Positions 7,471 through 15,486 of a stretch of 19,964 bases of DNA are shown piece after piece. The notes beneath the pieces were generated by a model. It made no database searches. It saw only the letters and a program-made list of their open reading frames with translations, and was not told the DNA's origin. Source of the stretch: a bacterium (GTDB lineage Bacteria; ARS69); NCBI GenBank assembly GCA_025774865.1, contig JALGZO010000181.1, positions 1 through 19,964 of the forward strand. The letters are read 5' to 3'. How positions within the stretch are numbered: position 1 is the stretch's first letter; every line of letters begins with the position of its first letter. A program made the translations under genes and the position numbers.

Positions 7471-10338
7471 GTGCTTCGTGCGACCAGCCTGGCCGCCATT
7501 GCGGCGGCCGCGTCGATTCTCAGCGTGTCCCCCGCCCTCGCGGCGAATCGGTACGTCGAGGACTTCCACACGAGTGATGCAAAGGACTCCGCCGCCACGA
7601 CCGCGGATTGGAACGAGGCGGCCGGAGAACTCCGCCTCTTCCCCTTCTCCCCGGCCCCGCTCGGCAGTCACGACACGCCAGACCGGGCGGTGGCGGTCGT
7701 GCTCGCGGGCGACGTCGCGTACGTGGCGGACGAGCTCGCCGGGCTCCGGACGATCGACATCTCGAACCCCGCGGCGCCGGGGCCACTGGGGAGTCTCGAC
7801 ACCTCGGGCTCCGCGCAGTGCGTCGTCGTGGACGGGGACGTCGTCTGGGTCGCCGACGGTCCCGGGGGGCTCCTGGCCGTCGACGTTTCGAGCCCCGCCA
7901 CCCCCTCGCTCCTCGGGAGTACCGCCGTCCCCGGCGGAGCCTTCGGCCTCGCGGTCGAGGGGGACGTGGCGTACGTGGCGTGCGCAGACTCCGGTCTCGT
8001 GGTGGTCGACATCTCGGTCCCGGCGGCGCCGTCCGTCATGGGCGGACCCGTCGATACGCCGGGTTCGGCCAGCGCGGTGGTCGCAGCCGGAGACGCCGTG
8101 TGGATTGCGGACGGGACGAGCGGGCTCGTCGCCATCGACGTTTCCAGTCCGTCCTCGCCCCAATTCCTGGGCACACTGGACACGGTGGGGGAAGCTCGCG
8201 GCGTCGCGCTCGCGGGGGGCCTGGCCTTCGTGGCGGACGGGGATGCGGGCCTCGCCGTGATCGACGTCTCCACCCCCACCGCCCCGATCCTGGTCGGCGG
8301 TCTGGACACCCCGGGGACGGCCCGCGGCATTGTGCTCTTCGGTGACGCAGCCTACGTCGGCGACGGTGCGGGCGGGCTCCAGGCGATCGACGTCTCGAAT
8401 CCGGCCGCCCCGGTCGCGCTCGGGAGCTGGGACTCGCCGGACGAAGCGATCGACGTCGCCGTCGCCGGACACGCCGCATTCGTGGCGGACGCGCTCGCAG
8501 GACTCCAGGTGGTCGAGATCTCGAAGGCGGTCGAGCCCACACAGCTCGGCGCCTACGACACGTTCGGAAACTCGACCGACGTGGTGGTGGATGGTGATGT
8601 CGCCTATTTTGCCTACGGCACCGTGGGACTCGAGGCGATCGACATCTCGACGCCGTCCGCGCCAGCCCCGCTCGGCATCTACGACACGCCGAACTTCGCG
8701 ATCGACGTAACGATCGACGGCCCGATCGCCTGCGTCGCGGACAACGTGTCGGGGCTTCACCTCATCGACGTTTCCGATCCATCCTCCCCGGTCCTCCTCG
8801 GGACGTGGCTCACCCCGGACATCGCCCGCGCCTCGGCGGTCGCCGGTGATGCGGCTTACGTGGCCGCGGCGACGGCGGGGCTCCAGGTGATCGACGTCTC
8901 CGACCCGACGGCCCCCTCCTTTCTCGGAAGCTGGGACACGCCGGACGAGGCGTACGACGTGGCGGTTGCGGGAGACGTCGCGTACGTCGCGGACCGGCTC
9001 TCCGGCCTTCAGCTGATCGACGTCTCCGACCCTACCGCGCCTTCCTGGCTCGGCAGCTTCGATACGATCGGTGACGCGCAGGGGGTGACGGTCGTCGGCG
9101 ACATCGCGTACGTCGCCGATCAGGCGTGGGGTCTTCAGGTGATCGACGTCTCCGACCCGACCACGCCGACGCTCCTCGGGAGTCGGGACACGCCGAGCCA
9201 GGCGCGAGTCGTGGACGTCCACGGTGACCTCGCCTACGTCGCCGACGGGAACTCCGGCCTCCAGGTGATCGATGTGTCGAACCCGGCGTCGCCGGTGATC
9301 GTGAGCAGCTGGAGCACGGCGAGCTCCGTGTCCGGAGTCGCGGTCGCCGGCGACGTGGCGTACGTCGCGGACTGGTCCACGCTCGTCCGCACGATTCAGG
9401 TGGCGCAGCGAGAGCTCGACACGGAGCTGGACCTGGGTCAGTCCCTCGCCGTCGACGACGCGGACCACACCATCGTGCGCGCGAAGGTCACGACAACCGG
9501 GACCGGCGACGTGTCGTGGCAGCTGACCGTCGACGGGGGCGCGAACTGGCAAGGCGTGGCGGCCGACGGAAGCTGGAACGCGCTGCTTTCACCGGGCGAC
9601 GACCTTCGCTGGCGCGCGAACCTCGTCTGGTCCACGCAGTCGGCGCCGAACGTCTCCGAGCTCACGATCGACTGGCGCTCCGAGCCCGCCGCCATCGACT
9701 CCGTCGTCGACGTTCCGGCCGACGGTGGCGGCTGGGTCGACGTCTTCTTCACGAGATCGGGCTACGACTTCCCGGACGAGACGACGCACCCGATCACCAC
9801 CTACTCGATCGAGCGCCGCCTCGACGGAGGCGAGCGAAGTACCTGGGAAGAGGTCCTGACGATCCCCGCGTCCCAGGCCGACTCCTACGAGGGCGCGGTA
9901 CCCACGGTCGCCGACTCGGGAGCGACCGTCGTGTACACCGTCGTGCGGGTCACGGCGCTGACCGCCGATTCCACGGTGTTCTTCGTCAGCGATCCCGACA
10001 GCGGCTACTCGGTCGTGAACGGCCCGACGGCGTCTCCCGACCCGCTCGCGGGGCCCTCCGAGCTGACGGTGGGACGCCCGTCTCCGAATCCCTTTCGTGG
10101 ATCGACCGCGATCTCTTTCCGGTTGCCGACGCCGGGCCGCGCGAGAATCGACATCGCCGACGTGGCCGGGCGCCGCGTCCGAACTCTCCGGTCCGGCTTC
10201 CTCCCGTCGGGAGCGCACGTGAGCCGCTGGGACGGCCGCGACGACGACGGCCGCGCCGTGGCGAGCGGCATCTACTTCTACCGTCTGGAGACGTCGGGAG
10301 GTCGAATCGCGCGGAAGCTCGTGCTGGTGCGCGACTGA
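7471..10338 (+). CDS. Secreted LVIVD-repeat double beta-propeller with FlgD/sorting-like C-terminal domain
   Basis: The 955-residue exported protein has no specific known function. The start is GTG at 7471 with GGAGG seven bases upstream. Residues 1-24 form a signal peptide ending in the signal-peptidase-I-like ALA. Residues 63-651 hold fourteen repeats of 42 residues (the fourth has 43), each with a core like GDVAYVADxxxGLQVIDVSxPxxP, which is the LVIVD family. The last repeat is degenerate. Fourteen blades fit two seven-bladed propellers. About 652-740 is a beta-rich domain (DGGANW, DLRWRANL), then a fibronectin-III-like region (about 741-862). Residues 863-955 are an Ig-like FlgD-type tail with PSPNPF, DVAGRRVRTL, SRWDGRDDDGR and GIYFYRLE, resembling C-terminal sorting domains of FCB-group bacteria. 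It is probably at the cell surface or released. It is a lone gene between two minus-strand operons. Secretion route and ligand are unknown. Confidence 0.88.
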   Translation: MLRATSLAAIAAAASILSVSPALAANRYVEDFHTSDAKDSAATTADWNEAAGELRLFPFSPAPLGSHDTPDRAVAVVLAGDVAYVADELAGLRTIDISNPAAPGPLGSLDTSGSAQCVVVDGDVVWVADGPGGLLAVDVSSPATPSLLGSTAVPGGAFGLAVEGDVAYVACADSGLVVVDISVPAAPSVMGGPVDTPGSASAVVAAGDAVWIADGTSGLVAIDVSSPSSPQFLGTLDTVGEARGVALAGGLAFVADGDAGLAVIDVSTPTAPILVGGLDTPGTARGIVLFGDAAYVGDGAGGLQAIDVSNPAAPVALGSWDSPDEAIDVAVAGHAAFVADALAGLQVVEISKAVEPTQLGAYDTFGNSTDVVVDGDVAYFAYGTVGLEAIDISTPSAPAPLGIYDTPNFAIDVTIDGPIACVADNVSGLHLIDVSDPSSPVLLGTWLTPDIARASAVAGDAAYVAAATAGLQVIDVSDPTAPSFLGSWDTPDEAYDVAVAGDVAYVADRLSGLQLIDVSDPTAPSWLGSFDTIGDAQGVTVVGDIAYVADQAWGLQVIDVSDPTTPTLLGSRDTPSQARVVDVHGDLAYVADGNSGLQVIDVSNPASPVIVSSWSTASSVSGVAVAGDVAYVADWSTLVRTIQVAQRELDTELDLGQSLAVDDADHTIVRAKVTTTGTGDVSWQLTVDGGANWQGVAADGSWNALLSPGDDLRWRANLVWSTQSAPNVSELTIDWRSEPAAIDSVVDVPADGGGWVDVFFTRSGYDFPDETTHPITTYSIERRLDGGERSTWEEVLTIPASQADSYEGAVPTVADSGATVVYTVVRVTALTADSTVFFVSDPDSGYSVVNGPTASPDPLAGPSELTVGRPSPNPFRGSTAISFRLPTPGRARIDIADVAGRRVRTLRSGFLPSGAHVSRWDGRDDDGRAVASGIYFYRLETSGGRIARKLVLVRD
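7657..9423 (+). repeat. Array of fourteen 126-bp coding repeats (LVIVD blades)
   Basis: The sequence repeats every 126 bases in frame, encoding 42-residue units that begin with LGSxDTP-like residues and end with IDVSxPxxP. Unit starts fall at 7657, 7783, 7909 and so on, shifting by three bases after the single-codon insertion in unit four (PVDTPG). Units ten to thirteen are the most alike at the DNA level: GTGATCGACGTCTCCGACCC occurs in identical form in units ten and twelve, 252 bases apart. This suggests comparatively recent internal duplication. Unit fourteen (9298-9423) loses the terminal IDVS signature. Confidence 0.9.
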
Positions 10339-10450
10339 CCTTCCGTCTCGAAGGTCGTGATAGGTGGGCGAGTCCGAGTAGCAACGGCGGGCGAGGGGGT
10401 CCCCGGCCTCGCGCCGCACGGAAGCAAGACTCTCGAAACGGAACACCAGC
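10339..10450. terminator. Convergent intergenic region with imperfect inverted repeat, possible bidirectional terminator
   Basis: These 112 bases lie between the 3' ends of the LVIVD-repeat gene (plus) and purF (minus). TTCCGTCTCGAAGGTC at 10341-10356 pairs with GACTCTCGAAACGGAA at 10428-10443 at 13 Watson-Crick positions plus one G-T of sixteen. Nested inside is a 6-bp stem GCGAGG/CCTCGC at 10391-10412. No clear T-run follows either stem, so a classic intrinsic terminator is not shown. The position is where a bidirectional terminator would be expected. Confidence 0.35.
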
Positions 10451-11836
10451 TCAGACTTTTTCGGGGGTCTCGACCTCGAAGTCGCTCTTGGAGGGAGCTC
10501 TCTTCCACCGCACCGGGTATTCGCCGGTGAAGCACGCGGCGCAGGCACCGGATGCGTCTTCGCCGCGGACGGCTCGGAGCATGCCTTCGGTCGAGAGATA
10601 GCCGAGACTGTCCACGCCGATGTAGTCGCGAATCTCTTCGAGGGTGCGCTGGTTGGCCACGAGCTCGTCGTACGTCGGCATGTCGATTCCGTAGTAGCAG
10701 GGGTGTTTCACCGGCGGCGAGCTCACGCGAAAGTGGATCGCGCGTGCGCCCGCCTCGCGGACGATTCTCATGAGACTGCGGCTCGTCGTGCCGCGGACGA
10801 CCGAGTCGTCGACCACGACCACGCTCCGGCCTTCGACAACCTCCCGCACGGCGTTGTACTTGAGGCGCACCCCCAGGTTGCGAAGATTCTGACTCGGGCT
10901 GATGAAGGTCCGCCCTACATAGTGGTTGCGGATCAGCCCGTGCTCGAGCGGGATCTGCGCTTCCTGCGAGAAGCCCAAAGCGGCGGCGTTCGAAGAATCC
11001 GGCACCGCCATCACGACGTCCGCTTCCGCCGGGTGCTCACGCGCGAGCTGGCGGCCGAGCCTCACGCGAACCTCGTTCACGCCGCGTCCGAATGCCCGCG
11101 AGTCGGGGCGGGCGAAGTACACGTGCTCGAAGATGCACTCGGAACGAGACGCGTCGCCGCCGAACCGCCGCGTCTCGAGACCTTCCTGCGTGACCGTGAC
11201 CATCTCTCCCGGTTCCACCTCACGCACATACTCGGCATCGAGGAGGTCGAGCGCGCAGCTCTCGGACGCGAGGACCCACGCGCGGTCGAGCTTCCCGAGG
11301 CAGAGCGGCCGGAATCCGTGCGGATCGCGAATCCCGATCATGCGGTCGGGCGTCAGCGCGACCAATGAGTACGCTCCGCGCACGCGGGAAAGCGCCTGGA
11401 GCAATCGACCCCCCAGGTCGGGTGGCTTCGCGCGGGCCACGAGGTGCACGATCACCTCACTGTCCACCGTGGTCTGAAAGATCGAACCGAGGTGCTCACA
11501 CTCCTCATGGAGTTCCCTCGCGTTGACGAGGTTGCCGTTGTGGGCGAGCGCGATGGTCCCATCCCGATACGACGCCAGGAGCGGCTGCAGGTTCGAGAGG
11601 CTCCCGGCCCCGCTCGTCGAGTTGGCCCCATGTCCCGGCAGGTGCTGGAAGGTCTCCCCTCGATATGCCTCGGCGACGAGCCCCTGGTCGCGGTGCACGT
11701 GGAGGCGCCGACCATCCGTGGAGCAGATGCCCGTGCCCTCCTGACCCCGGTGCTGCAGGGCGTAAAGGCCCAGGTACGTCAACCACGACGCCTCCTCGTG
11801 TCCGAAGATGCCGAAGACTCCGCACTTGTCTTTCAT
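10451..11836 (-). CDS. purF: Amidophosphoribosyltransferase, Fe-S type, with short deletion in the glutaminase domain
   Basis: First committed step of purine synthesis: PRPP plus glutamine gives phosphoribosylamine (EC 2.4.2.14). The 461 residues comprise an N-terminal Ntn-type glutaminase and a C-terminal phosphoribosyltransferase. Cys5 in MKDKCGVFG is the nucleophile after a four-residue propeptide. HRGQEG (29-34), AHNGNL (98-103) and Asp125 are present, as is the PRPP loop VVVVDDSVVRGTTS (339-352). Cys234, Cys380, Cys432 and Cys435 match the four ligands of the Bacillus-type 4Fe-4S cluster. Odd: around 66-77 the protein reads LPGHGANSTSGA where the family has GAIGHxRYxTxG, so about five residues including the glutamine-binding Arg are missing, in frame. 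The ATG at 11836 follows GGAG/GGGA. It lies 14 bases after purS and is last in its operon. Confidence 0.93.
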   Translation of the reverse strand: MKDKCGVFGIFGHEEASWLTYLGLYALQHRGQEGTGICSTDGRRLHVHRDQGLVAEAYRGETFQHLPGHGANSTSGAGSLSNLQPLLASYRDGTIALAHNGNLVNARELHEECEHLGSIFQTTVDSEVIVHLVARAKPPDLGGRLLQALSRVRGAYSLVALTPDRMIGIRDPHGFRPLCLGKLDRAWVLASESCALDLLDAEYVREVEPGEMVTVTQEGLETRRFGGDASRSECIFEHVYFARPDSRAFGRGVNEVRVRLGRQLAREHPAEADVVMAVPDSSNAAALGFSQEAQIPLEHGLIRNHYVGRTFISPSQNLRNLGVRLKYNAVREVVEGRSVVVVDDSVVRGTTSRSLMRIVREAGARAIHFRVSSPPVKHPCYYGIDMPTYDELVANQRTLEEIRDYIGVDSLGYLSTEGMLRAVRGEDASGACAACFTGEYPVRWKRAPSKSDFEVETPEKV

Positions 11837-11850
11837 GCTGTTCCCACTCC

Positions 11851-12336
11851 TCACGAAACCACCGCCACGTCCGTCTCCAGGTCCTGGGCGTGCGGATTCG
11901 CGAGGATCGACGCGACTACCCGACCAACGCGCTCCGCGTCCTGGGCGTCCCCTTCCTTCAGATCCAGGGTCCACACCACGGAGCGCGACACCCCGTGCAC
12001 GGCCTGCACCCCGCAACGCTCGCGAATCCCACGCAACACCGCCGCTTCCTTCGGGTCGAACCGTTCCATCACCCGAACCGTCAAACGCGATCCGGCCGGC
12101 GGCGGTTCGTCGCCTCCCGCCAGCGAATACCGGTGGACGTTCGGATTCACGACGAGCGTGGTCTCATCGAGCACTCGGCGGACGTCGGTTTCGGCCGCCC
12201 GCCCTTCGACGTCGAACGACCAGACTTCCGCGCGGCCCACCGCGGTGACCTCGGGCGCCTTGTCCCGCAGGAGCTCCTCGGCCGAGTCGAGAACGAGATC
12301 GCGCGTCTTCCGGGTCACCCACGCCTCGAGCTTCAT
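11851..12336 (-). CDS. purS: FGAM synthase subunit PurS, apparent tandem double-domain form
   Basis: PurS bridges PurL and PurQ in the multi-subunit formylglycinamidine ribonucleotide synthase (EC 6.3.5.3). Typical PurS has about 80 residues; this one has 161. The two halves are alike: 1-75 contains VWSFDVEGRAAETDVRRVL then VVNPNVHRYSL, and 82-161 contains VVWTLDLKEGDAQDAERVG then ILANPHAQDLE. The second half also carries ERCGVQAVHGVSRSV, resembling the CGLQQV segment in the N-terminal domain of large PurL, which is known to mimic a PurS dimer. The ATG at 12336 overlaps the purQ stop as ATGA and has GGAGG eight bases upstream; open frame before it is shadow of purQ. Neighbours purL and purQ support the role. 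The duplication is my reading by eye. Confidence 0.85.
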   Translation of the reverse strand: MKLEAWVTRKTRDLVLDSAEELLRDKAPEVTAVGRAEVWSFDVEGRAAETDVRRVLDETTLVVNPNVHRYSLAGGDEPPPAGSRLTVRVMERFDPKEAAVLRGIRERCGVQAVHGVSRSVVWTLDLKEGDAQDAERVGRVVASILANPHAQDLETDVAVVS

Positions 12337-13100
12337 GCGGCCGCCCTCCGAAGCGTTTCGGCGAACCGATCGAAGAAGACCCTCCCCGGGCCGGGTGCGT
12401 TGGAAGTGGCTTTCGCCGCGGACCAGTGTCCCCCGACGTCGAGAGGCAGTTGCCACGCCCAGTTTGCGCGCTCGGGGTGCGGCATGATGGCGACCACGTG
12501 CCCTTCGCCGTTTCGGATCGCGGCGGCGTTCTCCCACGCGCCGTTCGGATTGACGGGCCAGGCCGGCACGACCGTTCCGTCTGCATCACAGTAACGCGCG
12601 GCGACGAGACCCCGCTCGACGATCTCCCGCTTCACTGATTCGTCCTGGGAGACGAACCGACCCTCCGCGTGCGCGAACGGAAGCGGAACCGGCTCGTCGA
12701 AGAGGTCACCCGTCACCCAGCGCCAGTCACAGTAATATCCCACGCGCGTTCCCGAGTCGTTGAGCGCGAGCGCCATCTCCACCCGTCCCGGCCGGAGCCC
12801 GGGAACGATGCCTGTCTCGAGCAGGATCTGCGCTCCGTTGCAGATCCCGATCACGGGCTTCCCTCCCTCTGCCTGGCGCGCGACGATTTCCATAGCCGGG
12901 TGGTTCGCGGCGACGACGCCAGCTCGGATCCGGTCCTCGTAGGAGAAGCCCCCGGGGAGGACGTAGCCATCGAACGCGCTCAGGCGCTCGGAACCTTCGT
13001 TCGCCCGAACGATCTCGGCCGAGATGCCGACGGTCGCGAGAGACCGCGCGGTCTCGTCCTCGCAGTTCATTCCCGGAAACAAGACGATCCCGACCCTCAT
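12333..13100 (-). CDS. purQ: FGAM synthase glutaminase subunit PurQ
   Basis: Class I glutamine amidotransferase that releases ammonia from glutamine for PurL in step four of purine synthesis. It has 255 residues, slightly longer than the about 230 of Bacillus. The nucleophile is Cys87 in GICNGAQ, and the catalytic His208 and Glu210 lie in MPHPER. PGGFSYEDRIRAG (49-61) is characteristic of PurQ. About 25 residues follow MPHPER before the C-terminal helix, partly Gly/Pro-rich (NAPGPG). The ATG at 13100 follows GGGAGG closely, ten bases after the purL stop, and the end overlaps purS by four bases. All catalytic residues I can check are intact. Confidence 0.96.
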   Translation of the reverse strand: MRVGIVLFPGMNCEDETARSLATVGISAEIVRANEGSERLSAFDGYVLPGGFSYEDRIRAGVVAANHPAMEIVARQAEGGKPVIGICNGAQILLETGIVPGLRPGRVEMALALNDSGTRVGYYCDWRWVTGDLFDEPVPLPFAHAEGRFVSQDESVKREIVERGLVAARYCDADGTVVPAWPVNPNGAWENAAAIRNGEGHVVAIMPHPERANWAWQLPLDVGGHWSAAKATSNAPGPGRVFFDRFAETLRRAAA

Positions 13101-13110
13101 CCCGCCTCCC

Positions 13111-15486
13111 TCATTCCATGAGCTCCCGGAACGACCGGCCCCAGGCCTCTTCCAGCTCCTCTGCCGTCAGCCGGATCTCTCCCGCTTCGCCGCGTAGCTT
13201 CAGCTCGCGCCCATGGGTCACCCACCCGAGCTCGACGTGCGGCACGCCGGCGAGCTCCGCGGGCAACGGGCCGTCGGCCATCTCGACCAGGTACGCTCCC
13301 GTCTCCGAGAAGAGCCGCGCGAAGTCGCTCGCGCCGGGGAGCGGACGAACATCGATCTCCAGACCGAGCTCCACGCGAGCCCAAGAACCCAGCATCATCT
13401 CGGCGAGGGCCGTGACGAGCCCGCCCCCTGAAACGTCATGGGCCGCGCGCACGACCCCGACCTCGATCAGCTCCAGTACGACCTTCGCGCAATCGCGCTC
13501 GACCTCGAAGCGGGCCGTCGGCACGCGCCCCCGGTCGAGTTGACCGAGAACCTGCGCCGCGGCGGAACCCCCGAGCTCGTCGCGGCGCTCTCCGATCAGA
13601 ACGATGCGGTTCCCGGCCGCAGTCACCTTGACACCGGTGGCCGTGCGCGCGTCGGGCAGGACTCCGAGACAGCACACGATCGGCGATGGCGGCACCGCCC
13701 GGCCGGTCGCCGACTCGTTGTAGAAGCTGACGTTCCCGCTGACGAACGGGAGCGGCTCTTCTTCGCGGAGCTCCAGCGTTCCGAGGCCGCGCGCGGCGTC
13801 GGCGATACCTCGCACGGCCTCCACGAAGTCCCGGAAGACCTCCGGATTCTCCGGGTTCCCGAAGTTGAGGCAGTCGGTCAGCGCGCGGGGACGTCCCCCC
13901 GTCGCCACGACGTTGCGCACCGCCTCGACGACCGCGTTCGCGCCACCCCAGTAGGGGTCGATCTCGCCGTAGTGGGGGTTCCCGTCGGAGCTCAGGGTGA
14001 CGCCGAAGGCCGCGCCCGCGACCGGCCGCGCGACGCCGGCGTCCGATTCCCCCGGTCGAAAAGACGTTCCGCCGCGCACCTCTTGATCGTAATGCGAGAA
14101 GAGCTCGCGCTTGGAAGAGACGTTCGGAGACGCGAGCACCTTCAGGACGAGGTCCTTCGGATCACCCTGGAACTCGACCTCGTCGCGGGTCCGATCGCGT
14201 CCTGCGGCCGACTCGCGCTCGACCACGACCCCGGCCGTGATGTCAGCCGTCGGCGCCTCCCCCACGACCTCGCCCCGCCACCGGACGCGCATCACTGGCT
14301 CGTCCGGGAGGAAGCGACCGATCACGGAGGCTCGCGCCGACCGGGAAACCGCGCCGAGCTCGTAGTCGTCGTTGTAAATGCGCAGAACGTGCGCGGTGAA
14401 GGACTGCGGCACGGCCCAGCCAAAACGCTCTTGCGTCTCGGCGCAGGCGATCACCTCCGGCCCGATGCCTTCCTCCTGGAGGTGCACCCGGTCGAGATCC
14501 AACTCGACCCCGACCCCGCCGGCGTGCGCGATCTCCGAGGCCACGCACGCGATGCCTCCCGCGCCCAGATCCTTGAATCCGACGGCGACGCCTTCCCGCC
14601 GCGCGAGCGCGATCACTTCGAGAGTCGCGTTGCGCAGCACGCGCTTGAGAAACGGATCCGGCACTTGCACCGCCGAGCGCAAGTCCTCCTCCTCGTCGAG
14701 GATGCGCGACGCCATGACCGCCCCGCCGAAACCGGATGAGTCGGTTCCCTTCCCGACGAGGATCAGGTCGTACGGTTCCTCCCTCGCCTCCGCCGGGACG
14801 GCGCTGTGGATGAGCCGGTCGGCGGGCATCACGCCGGCGCAAATGACGTTGACGAGACAGTTGTCGTCGTAGCCCGGGTGGAAGGCGGTCTCGCCGCCGA
14901 GGTTCGGCACTCCGAGGGGATTCGCGTAGCCGGCGATGCCGTCGACGACACCGTGCATGATCTCGCGGCTGCGCTCGGCGTTGGTCCCGCGCGGGTCCCC
15001 GAATCGGAGCGAATCGAGCACCGCGAAGACGTCGGCGCCCATGCAGTAGACGTCGCGAACGATTCCGCCGATTCCGGTCGCGGCTCCCTCGTACGGAACG
15101 ATCTGACTCGGGTGATTGTGGCTCTCGTGACCGATCGCCGCCACGTAGGTCCGGCCCTCGTGCTCGCCGATTTCGACGACGCCGGCGTCCTCCACCGGAC
15201 CCAGCACGACGAACGGCGAGTCGGTCGGGAGGTAGCGCTTCAAGACCGGCTTGCTCGACTTGTACGAGCAATGCTCGGACCACATCGTGTTGAAGAGGTG
15301 GGCTTCGAGCGGCGTGGGATCGCGGCCGAGAAGCTCGGCCAGCGACCGGGCCTCTTCGACGGTAAAGCCGAGCCCGTGATCCTGGATGGCGGCCTGAACT
15401 TGCGCGCGGTCTCCGTAGGCGAAGGGAAGCTGAGCGGCGGTGCCGACGGTGACGAGGCCCCCCCCGCCGCGGAGCTCATCCGGCAA
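13111..15486 (-). CDS. purL: FGAM synthase large catalytic subunit, small-type PurL
   Basis: ATP-dependent synthetase subunit converting FGAR to FGAM, needing PurQ and PurS. With 791 residues it is of the small PurL type (Bacillus about 740), lacking fused PurS and glutaminase domains. Visible signatures are FNTMWSEHCSYKSSKP (65-80; His72 is the probable active-site His), GHESHNHPS (119-127), GIGGIVRDVYCMGA (138-151), GLGVPNLGGE-like AGYANPLGVPNLGGET (185-200), KDLGAGGI, and in the second half ALTDCLNFGNPE and AHDVSGGGL. The first about 35 residues are an extension absent from many homologues. The start is TTG at 15486, overlapping purB by 11 bases, supported by a strong GGAGAAGG purine tract. 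No ATG or GTG is evident before the conserved region. Confidence 0.96.
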   Translation of the reverse strand: MPDELRGGGGLVTVGTAAQLPFAYGDRAQVQAAIQDHGLGFTVEEARSLAELLGRDPTPLEAHLFNTMWSEHCSYKSSKPVLKRYLPTDSPFVVLGPVEDAGVVEIGEHEGRTYVAAIGHESHNHPSQIVPYEGAATGIGGIVRDVYCMGADVFAVLDSLRFGDPRGTNAERSREIMHGVVDGIAGYANPLGVPNLGGETAFHPGYDDNCLVNVICAGVMPADRLIHSAVPAEAREEPYDLILVGKGTDSSGFGGAVMASRILDEEEDLRSAVQVPDPFLKRVLRNATLEVIALARREGVAVGFKDLGAGGIACVASEIAHAGGVGVELDLDRVHLQEEGIGPEVIACAETQERFGWAVPQSFTAHVLRIYNDDYELGAVSRSARASVIGRFLPDEPVMRVRWRGEVVGEAPTADITAGVVVERESAAGRDRTRDEVEFQGDPKDLVLKVLASPNVSSKRELFSHYDQEVRGGTSFRPGESDAGVARPVAGAAFGVTLSSDGNPHYGEIDPYWGGANAVVEAVRNVVATGGRPRALTDCLNFGNPENPEVFRDFVEAVRGIADAARGLGTLELREEEPLPFVSGNVSFYNESATGRAVPPSPIVCCLGVLPDARTATGVKVTAAGNRIVLIGERRDELGGSAAAQVLGQLDRGRVPTARFEVERDCAKVVLELIEVGVVRAAHDVSGGGLVTALAEMMLGSWARVELGLEIDVRPLPGASDFARLFSETGAYLVEMADGPLPAELAGVPHVELGWVTHGRELKLRGEAGEIRLTAEELEEAWGRSFRELME

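Noticed and set aside
7657-9423. Regularly spaced repeats as a possible CRISPR or minisatellite
   Set aside because: The period is 126 bases, in frame, with protein-level conservation greater than DNA-level conservation; it encodes propeller blades.
7201-9552. Minus-strand open frame of 783 codons antisense to the LVIVD-repeat gene
   Set aside because: Its apparent repeats (GDVDHLE-like) are the mirror of the 126-base coding period on the plus strand. The plus frame has a signal peptide, recognisable domains and a ribosome binding site.
11837-12016. Upstream extension of the purF frame across purS
   Set aside because: The PurF-type N-terminus with the nucleophile Cys begins at 11836 with its own ribosome binding site; the extension only reads purS in another frame.
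13438-14739. Plus-strand open frame of 433 codons antisense to purL
   Set aside because: purL is unambiguous on the other strand and this translation has no family character.
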